NCBI RefSeq assembly: GCF_900163715.1 | Contig: NZ_FWFF01000008.1 | Span: forward strand, 1-64,000 | Direction of reading: 5' to 3' | From: Brevibacterium yomogidense | GTDB taxonomy: Bacteria; Actinomycetota; Actinomycetes; Actinomycetales; Brevibacteriaceae | Length of the DNA: 64,000 bases | In this document: positions 1-8,604 of the stretch, piece by piece | How the letters are laid out: every line of letters starts with the position of its first letter | Position numbering within the stretch: the stretch's first letter is position 1 | Made by a program: the position numbers and the translations under genes | Notes under the pieces: model-generated | Told to the model about the DNA's origin: nothing | Database searches by the model: none | Seen by the model: the letters and a program-made list of their open reading frames with translations, nothing else

Positions 1-1
1 G

Positions 2-304
2 ATGGAGAACCTGCATGCGATGTGTAAGCACCATCATGAGTTGAAGACTCAGGGCATCATCTGGCTGCAGCGTCTGGGCAGGAATGAGGTGGCGTGGGTG
101 CTGCCGATGGGACAGACCGCATCGACGAGCCCGCCGCCGTTGGCAGCGGGGCTCGATCCTCCTGATCCGGAGGTGTTGGTGGCGCGGGCGGAGATATTGG
201 ATCGGGCACCGGTAGGGGAGGACTACGAGGGCCCGGACCTGTTCACCACAGTCGAGGTACCTGACGAACCTGGCGCCCCCGGCGAGGTGCCACCCCCGTT
301 CTGA
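2..304 (+). CDS. HNH endonuclease-type protein (DUF222/13E12 family), C-terminal part
   Basis: The frame enters from before the window, so only about the last 100 residues are visible and the true start is unknown. They open with an HNH-like block (N-L-x-A-M-C-K-H-H-H with K-T four residues later) typical of the C-terminal nuclease half of DUF222/13E12 proteins, which occur in many copies in actinobacterial genomes. A roughly 60-residue Pro/Asp/Glu-rich tail follows. Nuclease activity is inferred from the family only, and the DUF222 half cannot be seen. The gene converges on the coiled-coil gene at 444-2036, with a shared hairpin between them. Confidence 0.7.
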   Translation: MENLHAMCKHHHELKTQGIIWLQRLGRNEVAWVLPMGQTASTSPPPLAAGLDPPDPEVLVARAEILDRAPVGEDYEGPDLFTTVEVPDEPGAPGEVPPPF

Positions 305-380
305 CGTCCAGGGCAGGAGTGAGCCTGGCCCCGAACAAGCTCGCACAGTCGTACGGTGCTGTGGCGCACGGGCAGAAACA

Positions 381-414
381 GCTGTGGCCGAGCGGATCAC
401 CGCTCGGCCACAGC
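381..414. terminator. Bidirectional hairpin terminator
   Basis: A perfect 14-bp inverted repeat (381-394 with 401-414) closes a 6-nt loop. It lies between two converging genes and can serve both. There is no long T tract, which is common for terminators in high-GC actinobacteria. Confidence 0.7.
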
Positions 415-443
415 CGATGTCACGTCGTCACGTCACCGATGAC

Positions 444-2036
444 TCAGCGCAGGCGGTTGTTCGCCTGCGGGCGTCCATGCAGGGTGGGAGCTCCCGGCTT
501 GCCGGTGGAGCCATCCTTTGCACTGTCGGCGGACTCATCTGCGTCGTCTTCGGCAGCCTCGTCCTCGCTGCCCTGATCGGCGGCGTCGTCAGCGGCCTCG
601 GGCGCGGGGTCATCTGTCTCTGCATCGACGACCACGGCCTCGGCGTCCTCCGCGTCCGCAGCGTGCCCGGACGCAGTTTCAGAGACTGACATCTCGTCCG
701 TGTCCTGATCGCCGTCCGAATCGGCCTCTGCGTCGATACCCGCTTCCGCGCGAAGAGCATTGAGCTCGTCCTCGTCTGCGATCTTCTCCGTGGGCACAGC
801 GCCCGCAGCCACCCGTTCCGGGCTGGGCTCCTTCGACTCATCGGTCGTGGGCAGGAGGCCCGGGTTCGCGAACATGGAGCGGAGCTGGTCGAGCTGCGCT
901 GCAATCGTCTTCCGCTGCTTCGTGAGCAGATCGACCTGCGACTGTGCGGACTGCACGTTCCGGCGGGATTCAGCCTGCGATTCCTCGATGGTGGCTTCCG
1001 CCGTCGCACGCGCTTCGCTGATCAGCGTCTGCGCGCGCTTCTTGCCGTCCGCAATGATCGTGTCGGCCTGCTCGACCGCGTCATTCCGAGTGCTCTCCGC
1101 ACGCTCCGTCGCCGCCTTCGCGTCGGCCTCGGCCTTCTCCGCACGCTCCTGTGCTTCCTTGAAGAGACGGTCGTTCTCCGCCTTCGACGTCTCGAAGCGC
1201 TCCTTCTCGGCCTTCTCGAAGTCGCTCTTCTTGGTGGCGAGCTCGAGCTCGAGGGCTTCGGACGTCTTCCGCGTCTCATCCTCACGGGACTTCGCATCCG
1301 CCAGGAGAGCATCCGCCTTCTCCTGCGCGTCCTTGCGAAGTTCGTCAGCCTCCGTCTGCGCTGCGGCACGCAGTTCGTCGGCCTCCGTCTTCGCTTCGCT
1401 GCGGACTCGCGCGGCTGCCTCCTCCGCGTCGGCGCTCATCGTGGCGAGCTCCCGCGTGAGGGACTCGCGAGAATCGGATGCTTCGGCCGTCGCCACCGAA
1501 CGGAGGCGCTCCGCCTCGCGCTCTGCCGAGGCGATCGTCTCCTTCGCCTTCTTGTCGGCCGCGGTGATCGTTTCGGATGCGCGCAGCTCTGCGGACGAGG
1601 TGATCGCCTCGGCCTCGGAACGCGCACCGCTCAGTGTGTCGTCGGACTCCGTGCGCATCCGCGCGCGCTGGCCAGCGGCATCCGCACGCGCCTTGTTGCG
1701 GATCGTCTCGGCATCCGCGGTCGCCTGGGCGAGGGTCTCCCGAGCCTGGGACTCCGCGATCTTGAGGAGATGGTCGATCCGGGTGCCCGGTGCTCCGTCA
1801 GTCTCAGGCTGCGCGTTGGCGGCCTTCTTGAGCTGCTGCTTGGCCTCGGAGAGCTCTCCAGCGACCTGCAGCTTCGCACGGTCGGCGCTGATCACCTGGC
1901 TGCGCGCGTCCTTGAGCGCCTTGCGCAGGGAGTCGATCTCCTTCTTGAGCTGCCCGATGCGCGTATCGACTTCACTCTTCTCGTAACCGCGCATCGCGGT
2001 GCGGAACTCTTCTGGAGGCGTCACTGAGGCTCCCAT
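444..2036 (-). CDS. DivIVA-like coiled-coil filament protein
   Basis: A 530-residue soluble protein. Residues 9-45 resemble the DivIVA N-terminal segment (F-R-T-A-M-R-G-Y-E-K-S-E-V-D followed by a heptad-rich helix). Residues about 20-390 are an almost unbroken Ala/Glu/Lys/Arg coiled coil with repeated A-x-x-E-A-D-E-L-R patterns. The last ~130 residues are an acidic Asp/Glu/Ala tail ending in a short basic stretch. Such proteins in Actinobacteria act as polar or septal scaffolds related to DivIVA/Wag31, Scy or FilP; a role in polar growth or division is inferred. The ATG start has its purine run almost touching it. A GTG four codons later (position 2024) has a better spaced GGGAG and is a credible alternative. 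Confidence 0.8.
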   Translation of the reverse strand: MGASVTPPEEFRTAMRGYEKSEVDTRIGQLKKEIDSLRKALKDARSQVISADRAKLQVAGELSEAKQQLKKAANAQPETDGAPGTRIDHLLKIAESQARETLAQATADAETIRNKARADAAGQRARMRTESDDTLSGARSEAEAITSSAELRASETITAADKKAKETIASAEREAERLRSVATAEASDSRESLTRELATMSADAEEAAARVRSEAKTEADELRAAAQTEADELRKDAQEKADALLADAKSREDETRKTSEALELELATKKSDFEKAEKERFETSKAENDRLFKEAQERAEKAEADAKAATERAESTRNDAVEQADTIIADGKKRAQTLISEARATAEATIEESQAESRRNVQSAQSQVDLLTKQRKTIAAQLDQLRSMFANPGLLPTTDESKEPSPERVAAGAVPTEKIADEDELNALRAEAGIDAEADSDGDQDTDEMSVSETASGHAADAEDAEAVVVDAETDDPAPEAADDAADQGSEDEAAEDDADESADSAKDGSTGKPGAPTLHGRPQANNRLR

Positions 2037-2399
2037 CCTCTTCAGATCATGCTCGATCGCTGTATGGCGGCTGGTCGGAGTCTCTCCTCACCGGACAGTG
2101 ACTCTGCTGGACGTATGCCCGCATGGCCGCGGTCCCGCCGCGCTTCGGAACCCACTCTAATGCGTGGGGGCCCTCCAGCGGCACCCGTATCGGCCAATGG
2201 GCGGACTGTCCCAGGTACCTATGAGGTCGGGCGGATCGTTCGTCTGCCATCCCTCAGGGTGCCCCGAGAGTTCAGGGGAGTCCGTGGCCTTCGATAGGCT
2301 GTAGGGGACGTGCGATGCAGAACACAGTCGTCTGGTGCTGAGCACTCCGATCCGAGCACATCGATCGGTGGTGCAGGAGCACTCTCATGAGGAGGAACA
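2037..2399. other. Divergent intergenic region (363 bp)
   Basis: This gap separates the coiled-coil gene and the thiolase, which point away from each other. I see no coding region in it. On the minus strand TAGAGT (2159-2154) could be a -10 box for the coiled-coil gene. On the plus strand TAGGCT (2295-2300), with TTCAGG 18 nt upstream, could serve the thiolase. Both are weak matches. Confidence 0.35.
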
Positions 2400-3596
2400 A
2401 TGACCGAAGCCGTCATCGTCGCGGGGTCGCGCACCCCATTCGGGAAGATGTCTGGAGCGCTGGGCTCGCTCAGTGCCGTCGACCTAGGAGCTGAAGCGAT
2501 CAGCGGGGCACTCACCCGTGCGGGTGTGAGCCCGGACCAGGTCCAGCACGTGATCATGGGGCAGGTGCTCCAGGCCGGACTCGGGCAGGGCCCTGCACGC
2601 CAGTCCGCAGTGAAGGCGGGCATCCCGATGACCGTCAACGCGATCACGATCAACAAGCTCTGCCTGTCCGGGATCAACGCGATCACACAGGCGGCGATGC
2701 TCGTGCGCGCCGGTGAGTACGACGTCGTGGTCGCGGGCGGCCAGGAGTCGATGACCAACGCGCCCCACATGCTCGAGAAGTCCCGCGCCGGATACAAGTA
2801 CGGCACTGTCCAGGTCCGCGACCACATGGACTACGACGGCCTCTGGGACGCCTTCACCGATCAGGCGATGGGCGGACTCACGGAGACCGCGAACGACGAG
2901 GACGATCCGAAGCGTTCCTTCACACGGGAGCAGCAGGACGAGTTCGCAGCCACGTCGCACCAGCGCGCTGCAGCAGCACAGGAAGCGGGCCACCTGGCCG
3001 AGGAGATCACCCCGGTGACGCTGAAGACCCGCAAGGGCGAGGTCACCGTCGAGCACGATGAGGGCATCCGCGCTGACTCGACCACTGAGTCGATGGGCAA
3101 GTTGCGTCCCGCCTTCCGCAAGGACGGAACGATCACGGCGGCCAACGCGTCGCAGATCTCCGACGGTGCCGTCGCAGTCGTCGTCATGTCCAAGGCGAAG
3201 GCGGAGGAGCTCGGCCTGCCGATCCTCGCGGAGATCGGCGCCCACGCGTGGACGGCCGGCCCCGATTCGTCGCTGCAGCACCAGCCGTCGCAGTCCATCC
3301 GGGCAGCGGCGGAGCGTGCCGGAGTCGCGGCCGATTCGTTCGACCTCTACGAGATCAACGAGGCGTTCGCCGCTGTCGGCCTCGCCTCGACCGCAGACCT
3401 GGGCGTCGACCCTGAGAAGGTCAACGTCAACGGTGGGGCGATCGCACTGGGTCACCCGATCGGTGCCTCCGGCGCTCGTATCGTCCTGGACCTGGCACTC
3501 GAGCTCAAGCGTCGCGGCGGCGGCACCGGTGTCGCGGCACTCTGCGGCGGCGGCGGTCAGGGCGACGCTCTCATCATCACTGTTCCGAAGGGCTGA
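2400..3596 (+). CDS. Acetyl-CoA C-acyltransferase (thiolase)
   Basis: A 398-residue type II thiolase of normal length. It joins two acetyl-CoA to acetoacetyl-CoA, or cleaves 3-ketoacyl-CoA in the reverse direction, in the cytosol. The nucleophile is Cys88 in K-L-C-L-S-G. The catalytic His352 lies in G-H-P-I-G-A-S-G and the second Cys382 in [15 protein letters not shown] sits five bases before the ATG. The next gene, a thiamine-binding protein, follows after 6 bp, so the two are probably cotranscribed. Sequence alone does not separate biosynthetic acetyltransferase from degradative ketothiolase; no beta-oxidation partner lies nearby. Confidence 0.92.
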   Translation: MTEAVIVAGSRTPFGKMSGALGSLSAVDLGAEAISGALTRAGVSPDQVQHVIMGQVLQAGLGQGPARQSAVKAGIPMTVNAITINKLCLSGINAITQAAMLVRAGEYDVVVAGGQESMTNAPHMLEKSRAGYKYGTVQVRDHMDYDGLWDAFTDQAMGGLTETANDEDDPKRSFTREQQDEFAATSHQRAAAAQEAGHLAEEITPVTLKTRKGEVTVEHDEGIRADSTTESMGKLRPAFRKDGTITAANASQISDGAVAVVVMSKAKAEELGLPILAEIGAHAWTAGPDSSLQHQPSQSIRAAAERAGVAADSFDLYEINEAFAAVGLASTADLGVDPEKVNVNGGAIALGHPIGASGARIVLDLALELKRRGGGTGVAALCGGGGQGDALIITVPKG

Positions 3597-3602
3597 TCCA
3601 GC

Positions 3603-3920
3603 ATGCTGCTCGCGTTCTCTGTCGCACCGTCCGGCGGTGCCGATCCGGACGGTGACGGCGGCGTCCATGACGCCGTCGCCGCCGCGGTGAAGGTGGTCCG
3701 GGATTCCGGACTCCCGCACCGCACGGACTCGATGTTCACCACTCTCGAAGGAGAGTGGGACGAGGTGTTCGCCGTCGTGAAGGCCGCGACCGAGGCTGTG
3801 GCCGCCTTCGGCCCCCGCGTCTCGCTGGTCGTGAAGGCCGACATCCGTTCGGGTCGCACCGGTGAGCTGGAAGGCAAGCTGGAGCGACTGGAGCAGGCGA
3901 TCGACCGCGCCTCCGAGTAA
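3603..3920 (+). CDS. MTH1187-family thiamine-binding protein
   Basis: A 105-residue cytosolic protein matching the MTH1187/YkoF-type thiamine-binding family (formerly DUF77) in length and pattern. It opens with a beta strand (L-L-A-F-S-V-A-P), then shows an S-G-L-P-H-R-T-D-S-M-F-T-T-L-E-G-E-W core and a V-S-L-V-V-K-A-D-I-R strand. Family members bind thiamine or related pyrimidines, but their cellular role is unsettled. It starts 6 bp after the thiolase stop and looks like the second gene of that operon. Its last 9 bp, including the stop codon, are copied once more just downstream (see the repeat at 3912-3951). Confidence 0.8.
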   Translation: MLLAFSVAPSGGADPDGDGGVHDAVAAAVKVVRDSGLPHRTDSMFTTLEGEWDEVFAVVKAATEAVAAFGPRVSLVVKADIRSGRTGELEGKLERLEQAIDRASE

Positions 3921-3951
3921 CGAGCGGACCCGCGTCCGAGTAACGAGTGGA
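3912..3951 (+). repeat. Direct repeat spanning a stop codon
   Basis: A 17-nt sequence at 3912-3928 recurs at 3935-3951 with one mismatch, a period of 23 nt. The first copy contains the last codons and TAA stop of the thiamine-binding gene, so the downstream copy is a duplicated gene end. It is one of a series of such arrays in this window. Confidence 0.75.
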
Positions 3952-4079
3952 TCGGGCACTACCGACCCGCATGACTGCTGCGCCGGGGGAGTCGGAGCAC
4001 ACGTCCAGTGGAGTCCTGCTGGAGTGTGCCCGGCGCCTCGGCGGCGGTAGGATACTGCGTGGTCGTCACAAGGCGACAC

Positions 4080-4152
4080 GCCCCCATAGCTCAATGGATA
4101 GAGCAACGGCCTTCTAATCCGTAGGTTGCAGGTTCGAATCCTGCTGGGGGCA
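4080..4152 (+). tRNA. tRNA-Arg (anticodon TCT)
   Basis: A 73-nt cloverleaf with a 7-bp acceptor stem (GCCCCCA with TGGGGGC), discriminator A, and T-arm GCAGG-TTCGAAT-CCTGC. Anticodon TCT lies at 4113-4115 in the loop CTTCTAA and reads AGA. CCA is not encoded. A possible -10 box TAGGAT lies at 4048-4053. Confidence 0.96.
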
Positions 4153-4307
4153 CTTCCTCTTACCAGTGACGGTGAGATCGACAGCTATGAGGCTGTCGGC
4201 TGCAGGGTCGCTGAAGCCGGAAGTGTCCGGGATCTACTCCAGTTGCAGATACCTGAAGAGCACCAACTCTCAGTGAAACCGCGGGTTCCCGGCGTGGTGA
4301 GTGGAGG

Positions 4308-4326
4308 TCGTCGCGAATCGCGACGA
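4308..4326. promoter_or_regulatory. Perfect 9-1-9 dyad before the GTPase pair
   Basis: TCGTCGCGA and its exact reverse complement are separated by a single A (4317), ending 10 bp before the GTG start of the first GTPase gene. The compact, odd-centred symmetry looks like a protein-binding operator. A hairpin is also formally possible but would have almost no loop. No adjacent regulator gene is present to assign it to. Confidence 0.5.
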
Positions 4327-4336
4327 TGATTGACGC

Positions 4337-6061
4337 GTGGATGCCCGCTCAATGACCCAGTCCGTCGGCGCAGACGCCGCTTCCGCGCTCGCGGACCTGC
4401 TGCGACGCGTGCAGGAAGCCCGACTCCCGTTGGAGACCGCCTCAGCCCCCGACGCCCGGGCTCTCCAGCACTCGCTTCGCAATCAGCTCGAGGATTACCT
4501 GCTGCCCCGCGTGCAGAATCCGGATGCGCCGCTGCTCGTGGTGATCGGCGGTTCCACGGGAGCCGGCAAGTCGACCCTTGTGAACTCGATCCTTCGCAGG
4601 TCCGTGACGGAATCCGGTGTGATCCGCCCGACGACGCGGTCTCCCGTCCTCGTCCACCACCCCGATGACGCGGAGCACTTCCAGTCCGACCGCGTGCTCG
4701 CCGGCTTCGCACGCGTGACGCGTGAGGAGACGGAGCTGGACAAGCCGCAGCTGCGACTCGTCGCCGATGCCTCCGTCCCTCCCGGCCTCGCACTCCTCGA
4801 CTCGCCGGACATCGACTCCGTCATGGAGTCGAACCGGCGCATCGCCCGCCAGCTGCTCGCAGCCGCAGATCTCTGGCTCTTCGTCACGACCGCGGCCCGG
4901 TACGCGGACGCCGTCCCGTGGGCACTGCTCACCGAGGCGCAGGCCCGCGGCACGACCGTCGCGCTCGTGCTGGATCGTGTCCCGACCGAGGCCAATCGCG
5001 AGGTCCGCCGCCACCTCACGGATCTGCTGAGCGACGCCGGGCTGGGGTCCTCGCCGGTCTTCACCGTGCCGGAGGTCCCGCTCGAGGACGGGCTGCTCCC
5101 GGAAGCCGCCGTCTTCACCCTCACCTCGTGGATCCTCAACCTGGGTCGCAGCGACGCCGCCCGATCGCGCGTCGTCGAGAAGACCCTCATTGGTGCTCTG
5201 GCCACAGTCCCTCCGCGCGCCGAGGAGCTGGCCGCACACATCGTCGAGCAGGAGGATGCGCACGCCCGCCTGAGCTCAGCGGTCGACGACAGCTTCGGCT
5301 CCGCCACGGACGAACTGGCGTCATCGCTCGCCGATGGCCGCGTACTGCGCGGCGAGGTCCTGGCCCGCTGGCAGGACTTCGTGGGTGCGGGTCAGTTCTT
5401 CCGCGGCCTCGAGCCCACCGTCGCGCGGCTGCGTGACCGGATCACCGCCGCAGTCACCGGCAAGAGGGACACCGCCGAACCGCTCGAGCTCGCGATCGAG
5501 CAGAGCGTGAGCCTGCTGATCCGCGAGCAGGCCGTCCAAGCTGTCACGGGCGCGCGCATGAGCTGGGAGGACTCCCCGGCAGGTGCGGCGCTCATCGCAG
5601 CACACGGCGACGACGGCTTCGCCCGCTTCCGTGTCCCCGCGGACTTCGACGCGCGTGTGAACAGGGCGATCACGGAATGGTCCGCGAGCGTCAACGAGCT
5701 CGTCCGCGACGTCGGACAGTCGAAGCGTGCAAAGGCCCGCATCCTGTCGTTCGGCGTCAACGGCGTCGGTGCGGTCGTCATGCTCGCCGCGTTCGCGGGC
5801 ACCGGCGGGCTGACGGGTGCAGAGGTCGGCATCGCGGGCGGCACCGCTGTCGTGGCGGGGAAGTTGCTTGACACGATCTTCGGCGACCAGGTGACGCGCG
5901 ACCTGGCCGACACGGTCCGCACTCGCCTGCTCGACTCCGCACAGGAGCTCCTGGCGTCGTGCCGCGCACCGTTCGACGACGCCCTCGCCGCGGCCGAGGT
6001 CCCGCCCCGGCAGGCGGGCACGCTCCGCGGAAGCGGCACGAGACTCGAGGAGGCATTGTGA
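4337..6061 (+). CDS. Dynamin-like GTPase, first of a coupled pair
   Basis: A 574-residue protein with a GTPase domain. The P loop G-S-T-G-A-G-K-S is at residues 72-79, a D-S-P-D switch block at about 157 and an L-D-R-V G4-like block at about 219. A long helical middle follows. A C-terminal Gly/Ala/Val hydrophobic stretch (about residues 473-520) could insert into membrane. This pattern matches bacterial dynamin-like/YfjP-type GTPases that remodel or fuse membrane. GTG at 4337 is used here; ATG at 4352 is an alternative, and neither has a strong ribosome binding site. The stop overlaps the start of the next GTPase, so the two are probably made in equal amounts and act as a heteromeric pair, as in the DynA/DynB arrangement of Streptomyces. 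That comparison is inference. Confidence 0.82.
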   Translation: MDARSMTQSVGADAASALADLLRRVQEARLPLETASAPDARALQHSLRNQLEDYLLPRVQNPDAPLLVVIGGSTGAGKSTLVNSILRRSVTESGVIRPTTRSPVLVHHPDDAEHFQSDRVLAGFARVTREETELDKPQLRLVADASVPPGLALLDSPDIDSVMESNRRIARQLLAAADLWLFVTTAARYADAVPWALLTEAQARGTTVALVLDRVPTEANREVRRHLTDLLSDAGLGSSPVFTVPEVPLEDGLLPEAAVFTLTSWILNLGRSDAARSRVVEKTLIGALATVPPRAEELAAHIVEQEDAHARLSSAVDDSFGSATDELASSLADGRVLRGEVLARWQDFVGAGQFFRGLEPTVARLRDRITAAVTGKRDTAEPLELAIEQSVSLLIREQAVQAVTGARMSWEDSPAGAALIAAHGDDGFARFRVPADFDARVNRAITEWSASVNELVRDVGQSKRAKARILSFGVNGVGAVVMLAAFAGTGGLTGAEVGIAGGTAVVAGKLLDTIFGDQVTRDLADTVRTRLLDSAQELLASCRAPFDDALAAAEVPPRQAGTLRGSGTRLEEAL

Positions 6062-7767
6062 TGACCGAGCAGTCGACACGTCCCGGCGCGTCGTCGGGCC
6101 CCGGTATGTCGTCGAGCCCCGGCACACTGTCGGGCGCTGGCACATCGCCAAGCACAGCCATGTCGACGGGTTCAGACGCAGGGGCGGGGGCCGACCCGTC
6201 GCGCGATGAGCTGGGCCGTCTCACGGAGGGCCTGCGGTACGCGCTCGACCGCGGGGAGGACACACTGCGCCCCGCGATCGTCACCGACGCGAGGGACCTC
6301 CTGGCCCGTGTCGACGAGCGCATGCGACTGGGCGAGGAGCATACGGTCGTCGCGTTCGCAGGATCGACCGGTTCAGGGAAGTCGTCCCTGTTCAACGCCG
6401 TTGCGGGGCTGGAGATCGCCCAGGTCGGCGTCCGGCGCCCCACCACCTCGAAGCCCACCGCCTGCGTGTGGGGATCCGGGGGAGAGGAGCTCCTCGACTG
6501 GCTCGAGGTGCCGGTGGAGAACCGCACATGGCGCGAATCCGCACTGGACGGTGACGACGAGTCCGCGCTGCACGGGCTGATCCTCATCGACCTGCCCGAC
6601 CATGACTCGACCGCCAGCGAACACCGCCTGGAGTCCGACCGCATGGTGGGCCTGGTCGATGTGGTCTTCTGGGTCGTCGATCCCCAGAAGTACGCCGACT
6701 ACTCCCTGCACACGGGGTACCTCGCCGCGTTCGCGGAGCACAGCACGGCGATGGTGTTCGTGCTCAACCAGATCGACAGGATCGCACCGGCGGAGCGCCA
6801 AGACGCCTCCACCCACTTCGCGTCGCTCCTGCAGGCGGATGGCCTGGTGGACGCGCGTGTCCGCACAGCATCGGCCGTCACCCGACACGGCGTGGACGGT
6901 CTGCGTCGGATCCTGTCAGAGACGGTCGCGCAGAAGCGTGCCGTCACGGAACGGCTGCTGGCCGACGTGCGCACCGTCAACGGTCGCGTCCTCGCAGAGA
7001 TCGGTGAGCCACCCGACGGAATCGCGGACATCCGCGGGGCGCAGGAGCTCGTGGACGCGATGACCGATGCCGCCGGAGTCGATGCGATCGCGCAGACGGT
7101 GCACGACGACTACCTCCGTCGCGCATACAAGCGGACCGCGTATCCGGTGTTCGCGTGGATGCAGCGCTCACAGGCGGATCCGCTGGGAGCGAAGCACGGA
7201 GCAGACCGTGACGACCTCATCCGCGCCGGATCGCCCGAGGTGACACGTGCCCAGCGTGCGCGCGTGAGCCTGGCCGCGCACGACTTGGTCGACGCGGCGG
7301 TGTCCGGGATGCCGTCGGTCTGGCGCAACCGGGTCGCGAAGGAGGAGCGCGCCAGTTCGGAAGCGCTCTCGGAGAACCTCGACCAGGCGATCACCGCGGT
7401 CGAGGTCCCGCGCCGACAGCCCGGCTGGTGGACGCTGGCCGGGATCCTCCAGGTGCTCTTCTTCGCCGCGACCCTCGTCGGTCTGGGGTGGCTGGTCATC
7501 CAGATCATCGCGATCGTCGGAGTCGGGTTCGAACCGGGCCCGCTCCTGTGGATCGTGCCGGTCGTCCTGTTCGTGGGAGGGGTGGTCGGGTCCTTCGTCG
7601 TGTCCTCCTGGGCGTCAGGCGCTCGGAAGAAGGGTGCAGTCGACGCTGCGGATTCCATCACCGTCAGGCTTCAGGACGCCGTCCGTTCCACTGCCGAGAG
7701 CGCGTTCCTCGAGCCGATCACCGCTGTCGTCGACGACCACCGCCGGATCCACGACGGGCTGCGCTGA
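6061..7767 (+). CDS. Dynamin-like/YfjP-type GTPase, second of a coupled pair
   Basis: A 568-residue GTPase whose ATG overlaps the preceding stop (TGATG). Residues 1-45 are low-complexity Gly/Ser/Pro encoded by an 18-nt tandem repeat and are probably disordered. The P loop G-S-T-G-S-G-K-S-S is at 101-109, D-L-P-D-H-D at about 179, and N-Q-I-D (the G4 guanine-specificity motif) at about 237. Two strong transmembrane helices lie near residues 461-482 and 490-515, followed by a short amphipathic tail. It is therefore membrane-anchored, while its partner is only weakly hydrophobic. A perfect hairpin terminator follows. The pair is of unknown process; membrane repair, division or vesiculation are options I cannot choose between. 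Confidence 0.82.
   Translation: MTEQSTRPGASSGPGMSSSPGTLSGAGTSPSTAMSTGSDAGAGADPSRDELGRLTEGLRYALDRGEDTLRPAIVTDARDLLARVDERMRLGEEHTVVAFAGSTGSGKSSLFNAVAGLEIAQVGVRRPTTSKPTACVWGSGGEELLDWLEVPVENRTWRESALDGDDESALHGLILIDLPDHDSTASEHRLESDRMVGLVDVVFWVVDPQKYADYSLHTGYLAAFAEHSTAMVFVLNQIDRIAPAERQDASTHFASLLQADGLVDARVRTASAVTRHGVDGLRRILSETVAQKRAVTERLLADVRTVNGRVLAEIGEPPDGIADIRGAQELVDAMTDAAGVDAIAQTVHDDYLRRAYKRTAYPVFAWMQRSQADPLGAKHGADRDDLIRAGSPEVTRAQRARVSLAAHDLVDAAVSGMPSVWRNRVAKEERASSEALSENLDQAITAVEVPRRQPGWWTLAGILQVLFFAATLVGLGWLVIQIIAIVGVGFEPGPLLWIVPVVLFVGGVVGSFVVSSWASGARKKGAVDAADSITVRLQDAVRSTAESAFLEPITAVVDDHRRIHDGLR
6091..6144 (+). repeat. In-frame 18-nt tandem repeat in the second GTPase gene
   Basis: Three 18-nt units at 6091, 6109 and 6127, plus two decayed units to 6180, encode the six-residue repeats S-S-G-P-G-M, S-S-S-P-G-T and L-S-G-A-G-T. 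The unit length keeps frame, so the disordered N-terminus can grow or shrink by slippage without breaking the gene. Confidence 0.7.
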
Positions 7768-7798
7768 CTCCGCGTCACAGGTCGAATCCCGCGTCGCA

Positions 7799-7833
7799 CG
7801 ATGGTGCGCACACAGCATGTGTGCGCACCATCG
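7799..7833 (+). terminator. Hairpin terminator of the GTPase pair
   Basis: A perfect 15-bp stem (7799-7813 with 7819-7833) closes AGCAT and is followed by CTGTTTCC. It lies 31 bp after the second GTPase stop and well before ssb, separating the two transcription units. Confidence 0.8.
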
Positions 7834-7941
7834 CTGTTTCCACAGCTGTGGCGGGCTCGTTGAACGTCCGGCGCCGGCACGATGTGGTCGTTCCACTGAC
7901 GGGCAGGGAGACGCCCTCCCGCTGGGTGGAAGGGGAGTCAC

Positions 7942-8454
7942 ATGAAGTTCACGAATGTCTTCGTCGGAACGGTGGGCCAGGAACCGCGTTCCGGCGCCTT
8001 CGACGACGGCCGTCCCTGGGCGAACGTCCGGATCGCCGTCAACCACGACTACTTCAACGGCGCGACCGGTGAGGTCGTGAGCCGCGGGGTGAGCTGGTTC
8101 GACGTGAACGCCTATGGTGCGCTGGCGAAGAACATGGCGTACTGCGTGCACAAGGGCGACAGCATCATCGTCGCGGGCGAACTGCGACTGCGTGACTGGG
8201 AGAAGGACGGGCGCACCGGCACCAGCGGCACGATCGTGGCCGATGTCGTGGGTCCCAACCTGCTGTTCGGCGTCGCGAAGTTCGTCAGCTCCAGCACCCT
8301 GAACGCTGAGCCTCTCCCGGACGGAGGCGAGGGTGAGGGAGACGGGCCCGTCCCACCGCCCGTCGGAGCCGGTGACGAGCCCCCGACCGCAGCACTGGCC
8401 GACGCGGCCCCGCAGGACAAGGAGGAGCGCGAACCGGCGGGCGCACCGTTCTGA
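7942..8454 (+). CDS. ssb: Single-stranded DNA-binding protein
   Basis: A 170-residue protein with an N-terminal OB fold (residues about 1-108). It opens V-F-V-G-T-V-G-Q-E-P and includes W-F-D-V-N-A-Y-G-A-L-A-K-N and G-D-S-I-I-V-A-G-E-L-R-L-R-D-W. A disordered Gly/Pro/Glu-rich linker follows, and the protein ends in P-F after an acidic stretch, the usual protein-interaction tip of SSB. GGGGAG stands a proper distance before the ATG. SSB normally works as a tetramer in replication and repair. This one is shorter and more divergent than the replication-operon copy beside rpsF/rplI in most actinobacteria, so it may be the second, recombination-linked SSB of the genome. No SOS box was found in its promoter. 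Confidence 0.85.
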   Translation: MKFTNVFVGTVGQEPRSGAFDDGRPWANVRIAVNHDYFNGATGEVVSRGVSWFDVNAYGALAKNMAYCVHKGDSIIVAGELRLRDWEKDGRTGTSGTIVADVVGPNLLFGVAKFVSSSTLNAEPLPDGGEGEGDGPVPPPVGAGDEPPTAALADAAPQDKEEREPAGAPF

Positions 8455-8604
8455 GCGGCCTCGCGTCTGAGCAGTCCGAGCCTGTGCAGGGGCCGGTCGG
8501 TGCTGAGGCATGGTGCTTCAGGCCCGCTCGGGAGCGGCGAGTCGTCGAGGAGGCCGTGCGGCGCTAGAGTGGGATCCGCGCAATCGCACTCCGGAAGGAC
8601 TCGA

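Noticed and set aside
3597-3602. TPP riboswitch before the thiamine-binding gene
   Set aside because: The gap to the thiolase is only 6 bp and no TPP-box sequences were found upstream of the thiolase.
4153-4336. Small gene between tRNA-Arg and the GTPase pair
   Set aside because: Short frames here lack ribosome binding sites and coding-type third-position bias.
7799-7833. Operator for ssb
   Set aside because: The 35-bp dyad lies over 100 bp upstream of ssb, directly after the GTPase stop, and is followed by TTTCC; terminator is the simpler reading.
7834-7941. SOS (LexA) box before ssb
   Set aside because: Only a loose TTGAAC-like word is present, without the paired GTTC arm at the right distance.
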